Shown here: positions 44,801-55,989 of the stretch, one piece after another | Position numbering within the stretch: the stretch's first letter is position 1 | How the letters are laid out: every line of letters starts with the position of its first letter | Assembly (NCBI GenBank): GCA_037074705.1 | Contig: CM073591.1 | Coordinates: forward strand, 63,676,897-63,740,896 | Source: Zhengitettix transpicula | Lineage: Eukaryota > Arthropoda > Insecta > Orthoptera > Tetrigidae | Direction of reading: 5' to 3' | Length of the DNA stretch: 64,000 nt | Program-made: the position numbers and the translations under genes | The notes under the pieces: model-generated | Databases searched by the model: none | Told to the model about the DNA's origin: nothing | Seen by the model: the letters and a program-made list of their open reading frames with translations, nothing else

Positions 44801-46927
44801 AAGGGATACAAAAATGAAGTAAGAAGAAGGCTTGTTTGTCAGATTAGCTTCAGATCAATTCAATTTTTTTTTATATTTACATTGCTCAACTTTCTTACTT
44901 ATTCTCCTACTTACTTACTAATACAGGTAAAAAAGTATATCCTACTGATATCAAATGCTAAAGGATTCATGACAGTAAAGAATTTAGGAAAAAATCTCAA
45001 AACTTTAATATGAAAAATTCGATGTAATGTTGAAAACAATCGAACATTATCTAATTAAACTGAGATTCTGCAACCAAATATGCTTCTTTCACGTTAGATC
45101 CCTCTGTACAACTCTAAATTTCACTAAATACAATTGCGTGAATTCCGGGAACAAAACAAACATAATCACAATATAACTCTTAAAGTATTACATAGTTTTC
45201 CATTGACCCGATAACTTGTATGTTTCGACAATCGATGTATTATACCAAATATTCTCCATTTTTTGTTCTATTTGTGAACTTTGTTCTCTAAAAGTAACCA
45301 ATTATAATTTTTCCGTAATGTCTGCGGTATGAATGCGTTGCGTTCCGAAGAACATGTACTTATTTCCTTTAAAATGTTTTGATATTTATTAAAGTAAGAG
45401 TTATTACCAGTCTTTGGGCATGCCTTCCTAGTGCAGACGTAAGCCGTCCCTTGTTTGTTGCACTTGCAGTCGTTGCAGTCTTCCTTCTTTACTTCACCTG
45501 GATTGCAAGGTCCTGGAAATCATTTTATATGTTATAATGAAAGTTCGCAAATAATCGTAACACATCCCCAAAAATCCCAAATATCGATGGGGAATACCGG
45601 AAATTCGTTAGCTAAATTTTTGAGGATAAGTGAACACACTTAGGATTTCGACATAACAATTTTCAAAAATTGCCTACCGTATAGGCGTCAGTGGTTTCTG
45701 GAAGTGGCGGAGTCCAAACTGTTGAAGGAAATAACTCATCGATAAAAAAAAAAGAATTGTAAAGAAAATTATCTTCAACAGTTTCCAGCGATGGAAATTC
45801 GAATAACGGAAATGCTACAGAATTGATGTCGTGTGTTGATGGAGTAAGTGTAGGTCCAGAAAAGAGCATTTGATTAATAATAAAATTATGGGGCAATATA
45901 TTGAAGAATTTTAGAAAATGTTAATGAGACTAGGCAGAAGAGAGAATCCTCAGAAAAATCAAGTCAAAGGAAGATTGCAATCAGATGGCTGTTTATGTCC
46001 AAGTTTATTTATCAAAGTTATAAACGGCCGATGACAGAAAAAGAAAGAACGAATACTACAGCAGTATTATGCGCCGACCTCCTGTGGTGTAGGGGTCAGC
46101 GTGGCCAAGGCAGCCATCACAGAGGTCCAGGGTTCGAGTCCCGGCGAGGGCATGGATGTTTGTGTGCGTGAGATTCGTCAAATACGTTCTCCGACAAGTA
46201 AAAATGTAGGTGTCAAGTGGGTCCTTGTGGTTTTTAATCAAGTATGGAAAGGTATTAGTGGATCTGTAAATGATGGATATTTGATATTCTTTGAATATTT
46301 GAACAAATTTGTGATGTAGAAATTTGTTATAAGGAAGTACGAGAAAAAATTTGGCTTGAGGTGTTTGGTGACGATTGACAGTAGGATATTGGATTTAGTT
46401 CAGTTTGCTGTTTATGTGGTTAATAATAAAATTTAAAGGGTACTCATTTCAGATTAAAATGTTTCGGACAATGTACAGACACTATTAAACTCAATAATTG
46501 CTATGATCCCTTATTATTACGCTAAACCTTCTGTTTGTCGTTGTTCCCTAGTTGTTACGCTAACCCTTCGGCTCTCCCATTGTCGTTACGTTTTCCTCGC
46601 TTTTGAGTTTTGTCAACTGACAAGTGTAGTTGTGTCACTCTAGACTCTTCTTAGCACATGAAGAAAGGTACCTTGATCCCAGAAAAGTTGTGTGGTATTT
46701 ATATTACCTTTTTGTCTAAATTGGCTATCTTTCTTATTCACTAAATACAAATAAGTTGCAAGTATAGTAGTACAAAGAACTGAAACTAATTTTGGAGGTG
46801 GCTTATATAGTCAATGCAATCTGAACCAAGAAGAGACTTCTGATGTCTGTTGTGACTCACCGGTGAGAGCGTCGGCCAGGACGACAAGCGCCAAGACTGT
46901 GAAGACGACGGCTACGGCGGATCTCAT
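41890..46927 (-). CDS. Pacifastin-type serine protease inhibitor precursor, gene B
   Basis: Exons 46927-46861, 45512-45408 and 43973-43846 join in phase 1 to a precursor of about 98 residues: a signal peptide (MRSAVAVVFTVLALVVLADA) and two pacifastin domains. Domain 1 ends CTRKAC (P1 Arg, trypsin-like specificity) and domain 2 ends CTLKAC (P1 Leu, chymotrypsin-like), the classic pairing in this family. A Lys-Arg pair (TKRETC) between them fits cleavage into separate inhibitors. The stop TAG is the last codon before a strong GTAAGA donor. A further exon from 42064, with AATAAA near 41900, supplies the 3' end. Intron 3 carries two long fold-back elements and a dispersed repeat. Confidence 0.9.
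42017..42064 (-). CDS. Candidate exon 4 of gene B, now probably untranslated
   Basis: Strong acceptor (pyrimidine run ending CAG at 42066-42065). Read in phase 0, the phase of the exon 3 junction, it encodes VFHTTDVIRSRGGRG and a stop. Because exon 3 ends in TAG, this tail would be translated only if that stop were absent or read through. AATAAA near 41900 marks the transcript end. Confidence 0.45.
   Translation of the reverse strand, partial: VFHTTDVIRSRGGRG
42488..42785 (-). repeat. LINE-tail-like dispersed repeat in intron 3 of gene B
   Basis: Well-preserved minus-strand copy that includes the two-stem segment at 42629-42690 and the AACTCCCCTTTAATAGCATA end. It abuts the long fold-back element that follows. 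Confidence 0.85.
42797..43084. mobile_element. Long fold-back element, ~125 bp arms
   Basis: The left arm 42797-42922 and right arm 42961-43084 are nearly identical in inverted orientation (a handful of mismatches). The 38-base spacer itself contains a small hairpin (AAACTGT ... ACAGTTT). Arm landmarks are TCATTTTCTCGTCGTTGAGA and AGTAGCTACTAGCGTTTGAA. It has no coding capacity. Confidence 0.9.
43110..43325. mobile_element. Fold-back element with 13 bp target duplication
   Basis: Flanked by AATTATCTAGGAG at 43097-43109 and 43326-43338. Inside, GGGTTTCCACCCGGGTAACA, then ATGCGATTGTAACGCGACGT up to TGCACTGCCGT, is repeated inverted around a short centre near 43226-43235. A ~25 bp non-palindromic lead (ATCGAAGGCTTTCCCGG) lies at the left. 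Confidence 0.85.
43846..43973 (-). CDS. Gene B exon 3, second inhibitor domain and stop
   Basis: Acceptor CATATTGCAG, entering in phase 1. Domain RETCEPGTSYKKDCNTCVC and RCTLKAC, tail LNPNKS, then TAG immediately followed by GTAAGATT. P1 is Leu. Confidence 0.92.
44000..45400. other. Intron 2 of gene B, nothing recognised
   Basis: AT-rich DNA with no further pacifastin cysteine pattern and no clear transposon. Confidence 0.5.
45408..45512 (-). CDS. Gene B exon 2, first inhibitor domain
   Basis: 105 nt, phase 1 to phase 1, acceptor GATTTCCAG, donor CTG/GTAATA. Domain GPCNPGEVKKEDCNDCKC and VCTRKAC. P1 is Arg. Confidence 0.93.
46074..46215 (+). repeat. tRNA-derived SINE in intron 1 of gene B
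   Basis: The head GCCGACCTCCTGTGGTGTAG, then GGGTCAGCGTGGCCAAGGC (A-box region), is followed by B box GGTTCGAGTCCCGGCG. A body GGCATGGATGTTTGTGTGCG follows, which it shares with the 40715-40935 copy. Confidence 0.8.
46861..46927 (-). CDS. Gene B exon 1, signal peptide
   Basis: 67 nt, donor CCG/GTGAGT, phase 1. GC-richer than its surroundings. Upstream on the minus strand are a TCAGCTC initiator-like motif, a weak TACTTAAG TATA-like motif and a GAGAGAG tract (46980-46998). Confidence 0.88.
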
Positions 46928-46974
46928 GGTTGTGTTGCTTCTGCCGTTGAGCTGACACTCTCGGTCTTAAGTAC

Positions 46975-47000
46975 ACCCACTCCCTCTCTCTCTCTCACTG
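46975..47000. promoter_or_regulatory. GAGA/CTCT tract upstream of gene B
   Basis: CTCTCTCTCTCTCACTG on the plus strand (GAGA on the gene's strand), about 50-70 bases before the start codon. GAGA tracts are common in insect promoters; a role here is inferred. Confidence 0.4.
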
Positions 47001-47679
47001 CCCCCTCCCTTCTACCAGCAGTGTTTACCCATAGATCCGTGTCACACTACATCGATGGCATCTCATCTCTGAGAAAAAAAAGTTCCCGTCACTTCTCGGA
47101 AACGTTTGTTTCTCAAACAAACACGTCTTCTTTTGGGAAGGTCCACTCGAATGTGACGTACTTTAAGTGGAATTGAGAATTGCGTCGTAGAGAAGAGAAG
47201 GACGTATGGGAATATTTGAGAAATATAAACAGAAGTTATTATTGTTTATTCTATATAAATCACGTTGAAAACAAAACAGAGACTGTGGCCTAATGTCCTA
47301 AATATGAGAGAAAATCTTATCGTAATTTCGAATAGTTGTGTAATTATTAAACGAGCGATGATACGAAATTGGTCAAGAAGTAAACTCGCACAATATAAAT
47401 CCTCGGACATGTAAAGTATGGAAAAAGTATTCTACAAACGTATAATCTTTATCGAGTTATTCTAATTCCAAAATTGAAAACATCGAACTTTACTAAGTAA
47501 ATGATAATAAAGAAGTCATTAGACGTAAAATGTGCGAGCATATGATCAACTTGCTGAATTTAGAACTCATTAATAAATAGGTCAAATAATGCTCTTATTT
47601 GAAAAAAAACGTTATAAGTAACCGATCGAAATATAAGTGTATCTTCGGCAGGTTAAATTAAAAAAGATTTCCGATAAAT

Positions 47680-47830
47680 TACAAGCAGTCCCACGGTCCA
47701 ATATCCTAAATATGAGAGAATCTGATTCCGATGCCAAGTTCGAACATTGCCTTCGTCAATTTCTGTCGATAATTGACAATATTGCTCCACTGAAATCAAT
47801 GCGGAAAACCGTTGTCAAGCAGAATGCGTG
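47680..47830 (+). pseudogene. LINE endonuclease-polymerase linker fragment
   Basis: The frame SDSDAKFEHCLRQFLSIIDN, then IAPLKSMRK, resembles the linker before the polymerase of CR1/jockey-like LINEs (pattern F..ID..APLK..R). A diverged second copy of the first ~40 bases (CCTAAATATGAGAGAA) lies near 47296. Confidence 0.5.
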
Positions 47831-48213
47831 ACAGGGTGGCAAATTAAATTGATATATAAACTTAAAAAATCGCAACAATTTTTAAATTACTTTAATAAAT
47901 GCTGATACAAAAACGTTATCTCAACTGTTTGAGTTAAGAGGATGATGGAGTTATAGTTGTTTTGTTCCACTTTATTAGCCTACTGAAAGGTCACTGGGCA
48001 TCGCGGCTATTAACTCTGACAGATTGACCTCTATATTAGGATTATAGATAACCTGTGGTTCAAATACAGTTTATGTAAGTATAAAGTCATGAGTTCGTAG
48101 GATTGATATACTAATTTTCTAGATTGTATCCATGTTGTAGTTTAGTATTAAAATTCTGAACATAGCGTGTATAATGTATGCAGCGAGCTGAACTGCTCTA
48201 TAATTATATATAT

Positions 48214-49150
48214 TGTAATGCCAATTAATTAGGACATAATTGTTTGGATGTAAAATTTGAATTGTTTGAGAAATCCATTATAGTGGTCTGATTGAACAAT
48301 GAGAGAAGCGAGCTCACTTTGCTTTGTCGAAAAGTCAAAAATGGCGTATGCGCGCTAAAACTCGGGAGAACTAGAAGTCAGTTTGCGGAAAAACATCGCG
48401 AGGAGCAGAACAAGTAATATAACTGTTAGTTAGCGTAGAAAGATTGTTAGGAGCTTATGGCGGAAAGACAATATGAGGAGCAGAACAAGAAATATAATTT
48501 GAGCAGAGACTAGACATCGTCAATGTATAACTAGTTAAAGTTGTAAATTAATACGAAGAAAACATTCAAGCCGCAAGTATTGCAGCGTAAATAATTGAAA
48601 AGTAAGAGCAGTTTAAGTCTACAGCCAGGAGTTAAGAAACTTTAGTTCGCTCCGAAAGAATAAACAGTTAAAATAAATCGTCAAGGAGATACGTTGCAGT
48701 TTAAGTCCAAAGCGGAAAAAGACTAACAAATCTACGAATCATAGGATTCGTATAAGTCGAGCAGACATCAGATAGCTGACATTCAGGAGGATCATCCGAG
48801 TTCCCGTGAGCCATTTAATTTTGACTTTAATAGTGTAAAATATGTGAGTCGACATTTTAGAATCAGTGTAAAAGTTGTAGAGTGCATGCAAATCATTGTA
48901 CAAGTTCTTGAAAATAAATATGCAAGAAGTTTCATGAGTAGTGTAGGAAACCGCCAACGGAGATAGTGCAAGTTCTTGCATGAATGTGAACCAATTTCTA
49001 TATCTTTGCAGGTTTTGATGAAGCATCATGGCAGATAGAGTAAAGAATGCATCGGCCACAAAGGAATGTGATATTAAAATTGTTTTTCTTATGAACATTT
49101 ATTTGGTACATATACAATTATTTTACTTTATAGTATTTGAAATTGCAATA
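48214..49150 (+). mobile_element. Probable solo-LTR-like element, right end uncertain
   Basis: Begins TGTAATGCCAATTAATTAGG after a TATATAT tract, the same start as the inverse of the 54364 end (TGTAATGCC). It has an internal direct repeat GAGGAGCAGAACAAG(T/A)AATATAA near 48400 and 48475, and AATAAA-type signals near 49146. I could not place a matching ATTACA end. Confidence 0.35.
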
Positions 49151-49159
49151 AACATGTTT

Positions 49160-50660
49160 ATTTAATAATAAAAGAAGTGACCAATGAATCAGACATTCAT
49201 TAAAAAATAACATCTAATTATAAATAATTAGTTTCATTCTTCATGAATCATCTCCCATTTGAAAAATTTAAGTCATTGACAAATTATAGAAGCATATGCA
49301 AAGAAATGATTAAACATTAAATAATAGGATATGCGCTAAAATATATTACAGCTCTGTTAAAATTATACCAATTACTCTGTAGTATTTAAAAAAAATTACT
49401 TCAAAACAAAACGTGCAGCAGTGAAACGTTCCAATTCTACACTGCTGCTGATTATAAATACTGAATTTGCAGACAAATTAAAATTACTATAATAAATAAA
49501 AACAGAAATATATATGACACAGCACAGCGGGGGCACGTTCAAGTGATCACGTTCCTCTGATCGTCATATTGAAAAAAGAAAAGTGATGTCTTAAGTTACC
49601 AGATACTACACCAGTGTAAATGATATCTGAAAATATTTGCACTGAAAAAATGCAAGGATTCGCGTCCAAATTCTTGCACTTACAAGTGTAAATGTCCTGC
49701 AAGTAATTGCAACAACCACTGACGGCAACTTCTTGCTAGTGTAAAGTCAGCCGCACATCATATACTGCCGAGTGTTTGTTCTCGAAAGATTTTATATTAT
49801 AATGTAGTCTTCTACGGATAGGAATGGCATTTGTAAACATTTCTTCCGTAATATAGATATTTTAACCTTATCCAGTTCTTATATATTCGAAACATTAAAG
49901 TTCGTTTTGCGTAACATTTGGCAATGTTGGCATTTACACGACACGAGACATCAATCCCAACTACGAATATGAAAACAACGCCTAAGCCACTTGAATCCAG
50001 CATTCGTTATTATGGTACAAACATACATAATAGTCTCTCAAATTATATAAAAAACTTAAAAACTCAAAATTATTTATATTACACTGTAAAAACTTACTAA
50101 TTATTGGAGTTTTTTATACAGTTAAAGAGTTAAATGCTGAAATGCCTAATTCTTAAATTGTTGAATTCACTAACAGATTACTGAACTTCTGTAATAGTTG
50201 AGCAAATGTGTATAACTCTGTCTTTATTGAATATACTGCCGCTGTTTTCTCCTGACATGTACGACGAGAATCGACGGAAAAACTGCGGTTAAAGATCATT
50301 CTGCTGCATTTAGACTATAAGGAATAAATCAGTGTTGTGTTCAAATATTAAGAATTTAATTTACGCCTAAATCATGTTTAGTGTTTAATTATTTTTATTA
50401 TAATGATTTGTCAATGTTTATGTATATCTACATTACATTAAGTTGTGTTAATTTTTCGTGTATTTTATTGAAGTATCTTATTCCCTCTTACGATGACTAT
50501 GAAAAAAACAAATAAACCTAATTCATTAAATTAGTTTGATTTCTCCAGAAGATGCATATTACAATTATTTATATAATTACATATTATATAATATTTATAT
50601 ATATTACATACTGTTTCAGAATTACAAGTACTGTTACTTATCATATTTTGATGAGAAAGT
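49160..50660. other. No gene recognised
   Basis: AT-rich. Short TTGCA-rich stretches near 49630-49740 loosely resemble 48880-48990, but I could not align them convincingly. Confidence 0.4.
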
Positions 50661-50767
50661 TTTTTCTTTGTCTCAGCCTTAATAATGTTTAGAAATTTAT
50701 TTGAGTTTTTGAATTTTCCATTGTTTTGCACAATACGGCTACTTTTTATCGTTTTTCTTAAGATACA

Positions 50768-50873
50768 GGTATGTGTTGAATCATCATATGACCAAATTTA
50801 TAAGGGAAGAACAATAATAGAGACGATAGACTTGCCTAAATCCCACGAACCACATATGATTATCCGAAAATAG
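50768..50873 (+). CDS. Weak candidate exon
   Basis: After a good acceptor (CGTTTTTCTTAAGATACAG) the frame reads VCVESSYDQIYKGRTIIETI and onward to a stop at 50873. A GTAAGA donor follows at about 50879, but the frame is already closed. It could belong to the unknown gene ending at 54813, or be chance. Confidence 0.2.
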
Positions 50874-50879
50874 TTATGT

Positions 50880-52920
50880 AAGAACATGTGCTACTTTGAG
50901 GACAGACTGAAAAGCGTAGCAGCATATTTTCTCTTTGTTCAGTCACAATTGTTATTTTCCATGCTGATTATAACTACTTCGTGTAAAGATCGTACACAAA
51001 AACTGGAAGTTAGATAACTCTTTGGGGAATCACGAGGTATTCTCCGTGTTCGCGTCCTTCGTGGCTACTACGTCACCTCCACGTAAAGGATAGTCAAGGG
51101 CTCTTAACAACTTGTTTCAAGATTTCCACTAATTACAACTTTAAAACATAATTCATTATTAAAACTTGTGTCTTCACCGCGTCGTTTAAATCAATTGTCG
51201 TCTTTACAATTAATTTTCAATTCGTGAATTTTATCGTTCCGTACCAAATATATTAAATTTTACCTTTTAAATTGATTCTCTCAAAAATGATCTGGGGGGG
51301 GGGAGAAATAAAGTTCCGAATCTATTTGGATATTCTAGTGCCGAAGAAAACAATTTGCAGAATGAGTACAGCAATTCTAGAAACTTTAGACGCTCATTAG
51401 TATCGACTCGTTTATTAACAAATTGCTTTCTTTGTATTTCCGGTGGTCGCTGTTGCTCAAATTATATTAATATGTCTAATTAAATAATTTATTAAAAGTA
51501 CAAATAAAATGCATATTACTACGTCGAGTTATATAAAAAAGGTATCTTTTACTACCAAGTTGATCAATTTATTAATTTTTGCACATTAATTGAAGTTTAA
51601 TGCTGCTGCAAGGTGTGACTGATAACAGAATTTATTTTTTCTATCAATAAATAAGGGAAACATTTCGATTTTCATTACTAATGCCAATGACGTTCTGTAT
51701 CACGACCATTTTTTAAACAAATGTACTGGCAGTAATTGGAGATTTTCCGTCAAGTGTTCAATATGGATCTACATTATGTTTAATGTCTTTAAATATTTTC
51801 AGAAGTGTTGTTTTCTAAAAAAAATTATTGTATTCTGTTAATTATCCATGTTGGTAGAATATATTTTTTTAAGATGCATGTATGACACTTATTGTAACTT
51901 CAATATATATTCCTTTTAGGAATGGATTATTTGCTAACTTAAGAAAAATTGGTCATATAATTTTTATAATGTGTAGAAATCAAGTAATATGTAAAGAAGA
52001 ATCTCAAAAGTGTTAAGAGAAAAATTGAAATACAATAACTTCAAGACAGTTCGAAAATTTAAAATAGAATTGTATGTAATTTATGGGTTTGAAATGAAAT
52101 CATTTTCAAAGTTTTATTCTTTTACTGTTGCTGTCCACTTGCGGTTTTATTAATGTCGTTGGTGCAAAAAAGCAATAAATTTTTATGCTAACAATTCAGA
52201 AAGGATTAGTAATTATTTGTAGGACTTCAAATAGCATAAAAATTATTATTGAAAAAATCTCGCAATTATTCCTAAAGTATTTGAATTTTTATTATGTAAA
52301 TTAAAAATGAATCATCATGGTCCTGTATATTACCTTAAATATTAATTATCTTATTGCGTTATAAGAAAATTGGTAGATATTTATACATCTAACATAAAAT
52401 CGCTTCTATGAGTGTAGATTTTTCGAAAATTTCTAAAAATCATTGTTTTCACCTGTTTGTCATTCGATTATCAGGGGGTTACTCGTACCGTGCATGTCCT
52501 TCGGGTTCTGGGACATTGCCTCAGTCGTCAGTGCAAATATTGATACACCCAAATAGCGGAGAGTTATATGCTTCTCATATATGACGTCATTTGTCGTGAC
52601 GCTGTCAACAACTCTCTTCGTAGTGACCTCTTTTGCTTATCTTTACGTTTTGGCTGGAAGATGTTTTTCGGAAAAGGGTGAAAATACTTGAAATTACAAA
52701 GATGTGCTCAAAGCGTATCTCTTTATAATCTTCTATATTCGTTTCAAAACGGTTTAATAATCAATTTCAAATGCCACGAGAGTTTGCATATTTCTTAAAT
52801 AAATGATATATTCCTGTATGACCGATTTTCATATGCCGTGCAATAAAAATTATGGCCTTTATAAATATGGATAACAACAAATAAACACACATAACAGATT
52901 AAAAGTTAAACGATGTCTAA
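50880..52920. other. No gene recognised
   Basis: AT-rich DNA with no convincing coding or repeat signal. Confidence 0.5.

Positions 52921-52922
<2 letters not shown>

Positions 52923-52968
<46 letters not shown>
52923..52968. repeat. (AT)n microsatellite
   Basis: Pure alternating AT run directly abutting the TG start of the next LTR-like element. Confidence 0.95.
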
Positions 52969-52971
<3 letters not shown>

Positions 52972-54364
52972 AATAAACTAAGGGTGACTTCTTTATTTGC
53001 CCACCGTTGTGGTTACCAAAATGTAATAATTAAATATGATGGGCTTTTAAATGAACAATTAAAGGCTTCAAAAGAAACAACATTTATTTATCAAAATTTA
53101 CAATTATACAATTTAATAAAAAACATATATCTCATTCTCTCATGGGTCTTTACTGGGTTTGATAACGGACAGAACACTTAAATAATCGAAGAACCCAACA
53201 TTTATCTTTAAATTAAACAGAAATATTTAATCGTCCAGACATCGACGAAACTTATTAACGAACTTAATCTACCAGATTGATTCTAAATTTAAAAGAGTTT
53301 ATTTTATTAACACAAAAGAAAAGAACGATATCTGACTGTATCTTTTAATTTTGTTTACACATATTAATACCATGAAATTTCAACTTACGATTACTCACGA
53401 ACATTTGGCTCGTTCATTACACACGCACTTTATAGACTTGACGTTTAAACACTGACTCTAACACATATTATTGGTTCGACGATAGCTGATTCTCCATACT
53501 CGGTGAAGGACATCCCCCTTGCTCGTGGTGAAACTACTCGACGCTGGATGCAGTGTCCTGGTCTCCTACCATCGAAGACAGTGGTCAAATTTTGATATTA
53601 CAACAGATTGAACTTCTGCATACAAAATGTTTATCGTTGAAAAATTTTGGTATTTCTCTCGCAGGCTGCAAAATTTCTCCATAGTCGGTGCTCGCCGTAC
53701 GCCTCCACAACTCTCATTCCCCTCTTGACTCCAAGACTCAACTTCACTTACTAGCTCCAAAACTCAACTAACTCCAAAAATCTTATCTTCTCTTTATATA
53801 TCAACGTCCCTTCTCTTTTCCTTTGTTCCCTAAACTACGTCGCAACTGCCCGTTGACAGTTTCCTCCCGAGATTTACGTTATGCAGCTGCAGTTCCTCAG
53901 CAAATTGCTAGCTCCTCTGTCATGTCACATCGAGACAGGACCCGTAATTACTTAGCACTTGTATTCTCACCCCCGCACGCACACGTGCGCGTTTCTAAAT
54001 TCTTCAGACCGCCCAAACTGCCCCTCGATCCCAAGAAACTAAATAAACACATTACAGAATGTCTTTTCCACTGTCCAGGTCATTATCAGAAACAATGCCT
54101 GCCTTAACAGATTTATTTTGTGACAGGCCCCCGCACATGTGCCTTGCCCTGACTCCTCCATCCAGATCCTAAGTCAACAAGTGAACTGTCCAGGCCATTA
54201 ATCAGACACAATGCCTTTCCTTAACAGATTTATCTTGCGACAGGCCACCCGCAGATGTCACCCTTGCTCTGAATTCTCATGACCTGCCCCAAGTAAACAT
54301 TACAATTTCCTCTGACGGCCAAGACAATTAATCTGAAACAATGCCTTTCCCTCAAGGCATTACA
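52969..54364 (-). mobile_element. Solo-LTR-like element, minus orientation, with tandem units
   Basis: Starts TGTAATAAAC after a 46-base AT run and ends GGCATTACA before ATATATAT. It aligns over most of its length with 57972-59437 (for example GGGCTTTTAAATGAA, CATGGGTCTTTACTGGGTTTG, TTCGACGATAGCTGATTCTC). Near its right side, units of about 115-128 bp repeat from 54073 (GTCCAGGTCATTATCAGAAAC; next copy 54188, partial copy ~54317). In the element's own orientation these lie in the U3 part, where enhancers sit. No gag or pol is present. Confidence 0.7.
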
Positions 54365-54565
54365 ATATATATCGATATTTATAAAGAGCCATGATAATAT
54401 AATATTTTATATAAATATAATATAATTAATATAATATAATATAAATGTTTCCATTGCAACCTGCAAACACCAGCAGAGTTATGCCACCTCAAGAAAACAA
54501 CAAATAATAGTTTCCTGCATTAGATGATAACACATCCAACTAACATATGAATATCTTTTTTTCAG

Positions 54566-54813
54566 AACAGATCAACCCACCTTTAAGGCGTGTGATTGGT
54601 CCCTCACCATTTAACATATCTGATTGGAATGTACGAAGAATGAGGATGTACGCACGAGGACCATATCCTAATTCTCAGGAGAAGACTTATGCTCAAACAC
54701 CACGGCGATTAAGTCTGCTCAAGTTACTCCAACGTTCAGTTTACAATCGCAATTTGAAACGAGCAGATGAACATACACGGAAACTTCAAATGCTCCGCAA
54801 TCTAATTATGTAA
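54566..54813 (+). CDS. Terminal exon of an unknown plus-strand gene
   Basis: Strong acceptor (ATCTTTTTTTCAG). The exon begins with two bases completing a codon and reads QINPPLRRVIGPSPFNISDW, later RMRMYARGPYPN and QTPRRLSLLKLLQRS, ending MLRNLIM and a stop. It is Arg- and Leu-rich with no membrane segment. The upstream exons were not found; the LTR-like element at 52969-54364 would lie in the preceding intron. The family was not recognised. Codon use and splice site look genuine. Confidence 0.6.
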
Positions 54814-55160
54814 TCCTCAATAAGAGTGTCGCCAATAACTAGCAAGTTGACACAACAATCAACTCCTACTAAAAAAAATGTTAAGCTTAACCTATAATCA
54901 AAAGGAATGTTAGGTTTAAAATATTATTATAAATAATATCTGAGGTGTTACCAAATCTGATCATTACACACAGGAGCCAATTTTATAACCGTGAAATATA
55001 TACGTCCATATGAACCGACCGTACTGTTTTTTACATTTATTACCATGTATTTTTCTCCTGGCTTTACATCCAATTGGCCTATCGAACTGTTATCTTCTTC
55101 AACCCATTTCGAATATTTTGGAGTGGCATGCGGTCAACGACTCTTCTTCGGCCGTAACTC
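54814..55160. other. 3' flank of the unknown gene
   Basis: No consensus AATAAA close to the stop; AATAAG occurs at about 54820. Nothing else was recognised. Confidence 0.4.
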
Positions 55161-55164
55161 CAGT

Positions 55165-55266
55165 TTTAATGACCACGACGAAAATAACATTGCATGTCGA
55201 GATTCAAATACGGGACCTCTTTAATTCCAGGCGGTTCTGCTGATCAATACGCTTAGTAGGTCGGCT
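55165..55266 (-). repeat. tRNA-derived SINE head, decayed
   Basis: On the minus strand GCCGACCTACTAAGCGTATT, then GATCAGCAGAACCGCC, are followed by a damaged B box (TTTGAATCTCGACATGC). Related in layout to the other three SINE heads. Confidence 0.6.
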
Positions 55267-55989
55267 TTATTATCAGATATCTTATCTTAATAATTCTATA
55301 CATATCTGAACCAAATAAGATGGGTTGAGTAAGCAATTCGTTTATTCTAGTTTATTAATTAATTAAATTGAATCAAGGAGTTTATAGAAAATGCGAATAG
55401 TATTATTATGGATCCTTTGTGATACTTTTCTTGTTTTCTTGTTTCTATTTTCAAATTGTGTGCCCTTGAAATAGTTGTCAAAAAATTTAATTATTTCTCA
55501 CCCATAGTATTTATTAATTATTCGTTATATTATCATTTACAAATTTAATCCTCCCAGTTCAGTTTGGGATATATTCTTGACATTTAAGATACCGCTGATC
55601 CATGTTCTCTTGAAATTTGTCTTCCTAATCAAAATCTTTTCCTAAAGAAAAAACACTCAGCAAGTTTGAATAAGAAAGATAGCCAATTCAGAAAATGGTA
55701 TTGAAATAGATCATTTCAGTACAAATTGACTGTTTATTATCAAATTATTTGTGAGACAACTCTTCTAAAATAATTTTATAATTGGAGAAACACTCAATTC
55801 TACTACCAGATCAATCGCTTATTATCTTTGTTTTTCATTGCTATTAGTATCTCTGACGCACGTGTTCATCAGAAACACATTGTGACATGTGCACATGAAA
55901 TGTTGTTAGGTTATGTATGTGAATAGTAATCCTTATTTTAAATATTGTCGTACTGTATGTCCCTGGGTAACAACAGCAAATAATTCGTG

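Noticed and set aside
46074..46145. Possible tRNA gene with a clear B box
   Set aside because: No closing acceptor stem and no consistent anticodon arm; the same head occurs with a SINE body elsewhere.
53823..54107. 94-codon plus-strand frame
   Set aside because: Falls inside an LTR-like element; not kept in the sister copy at 57972-59437.
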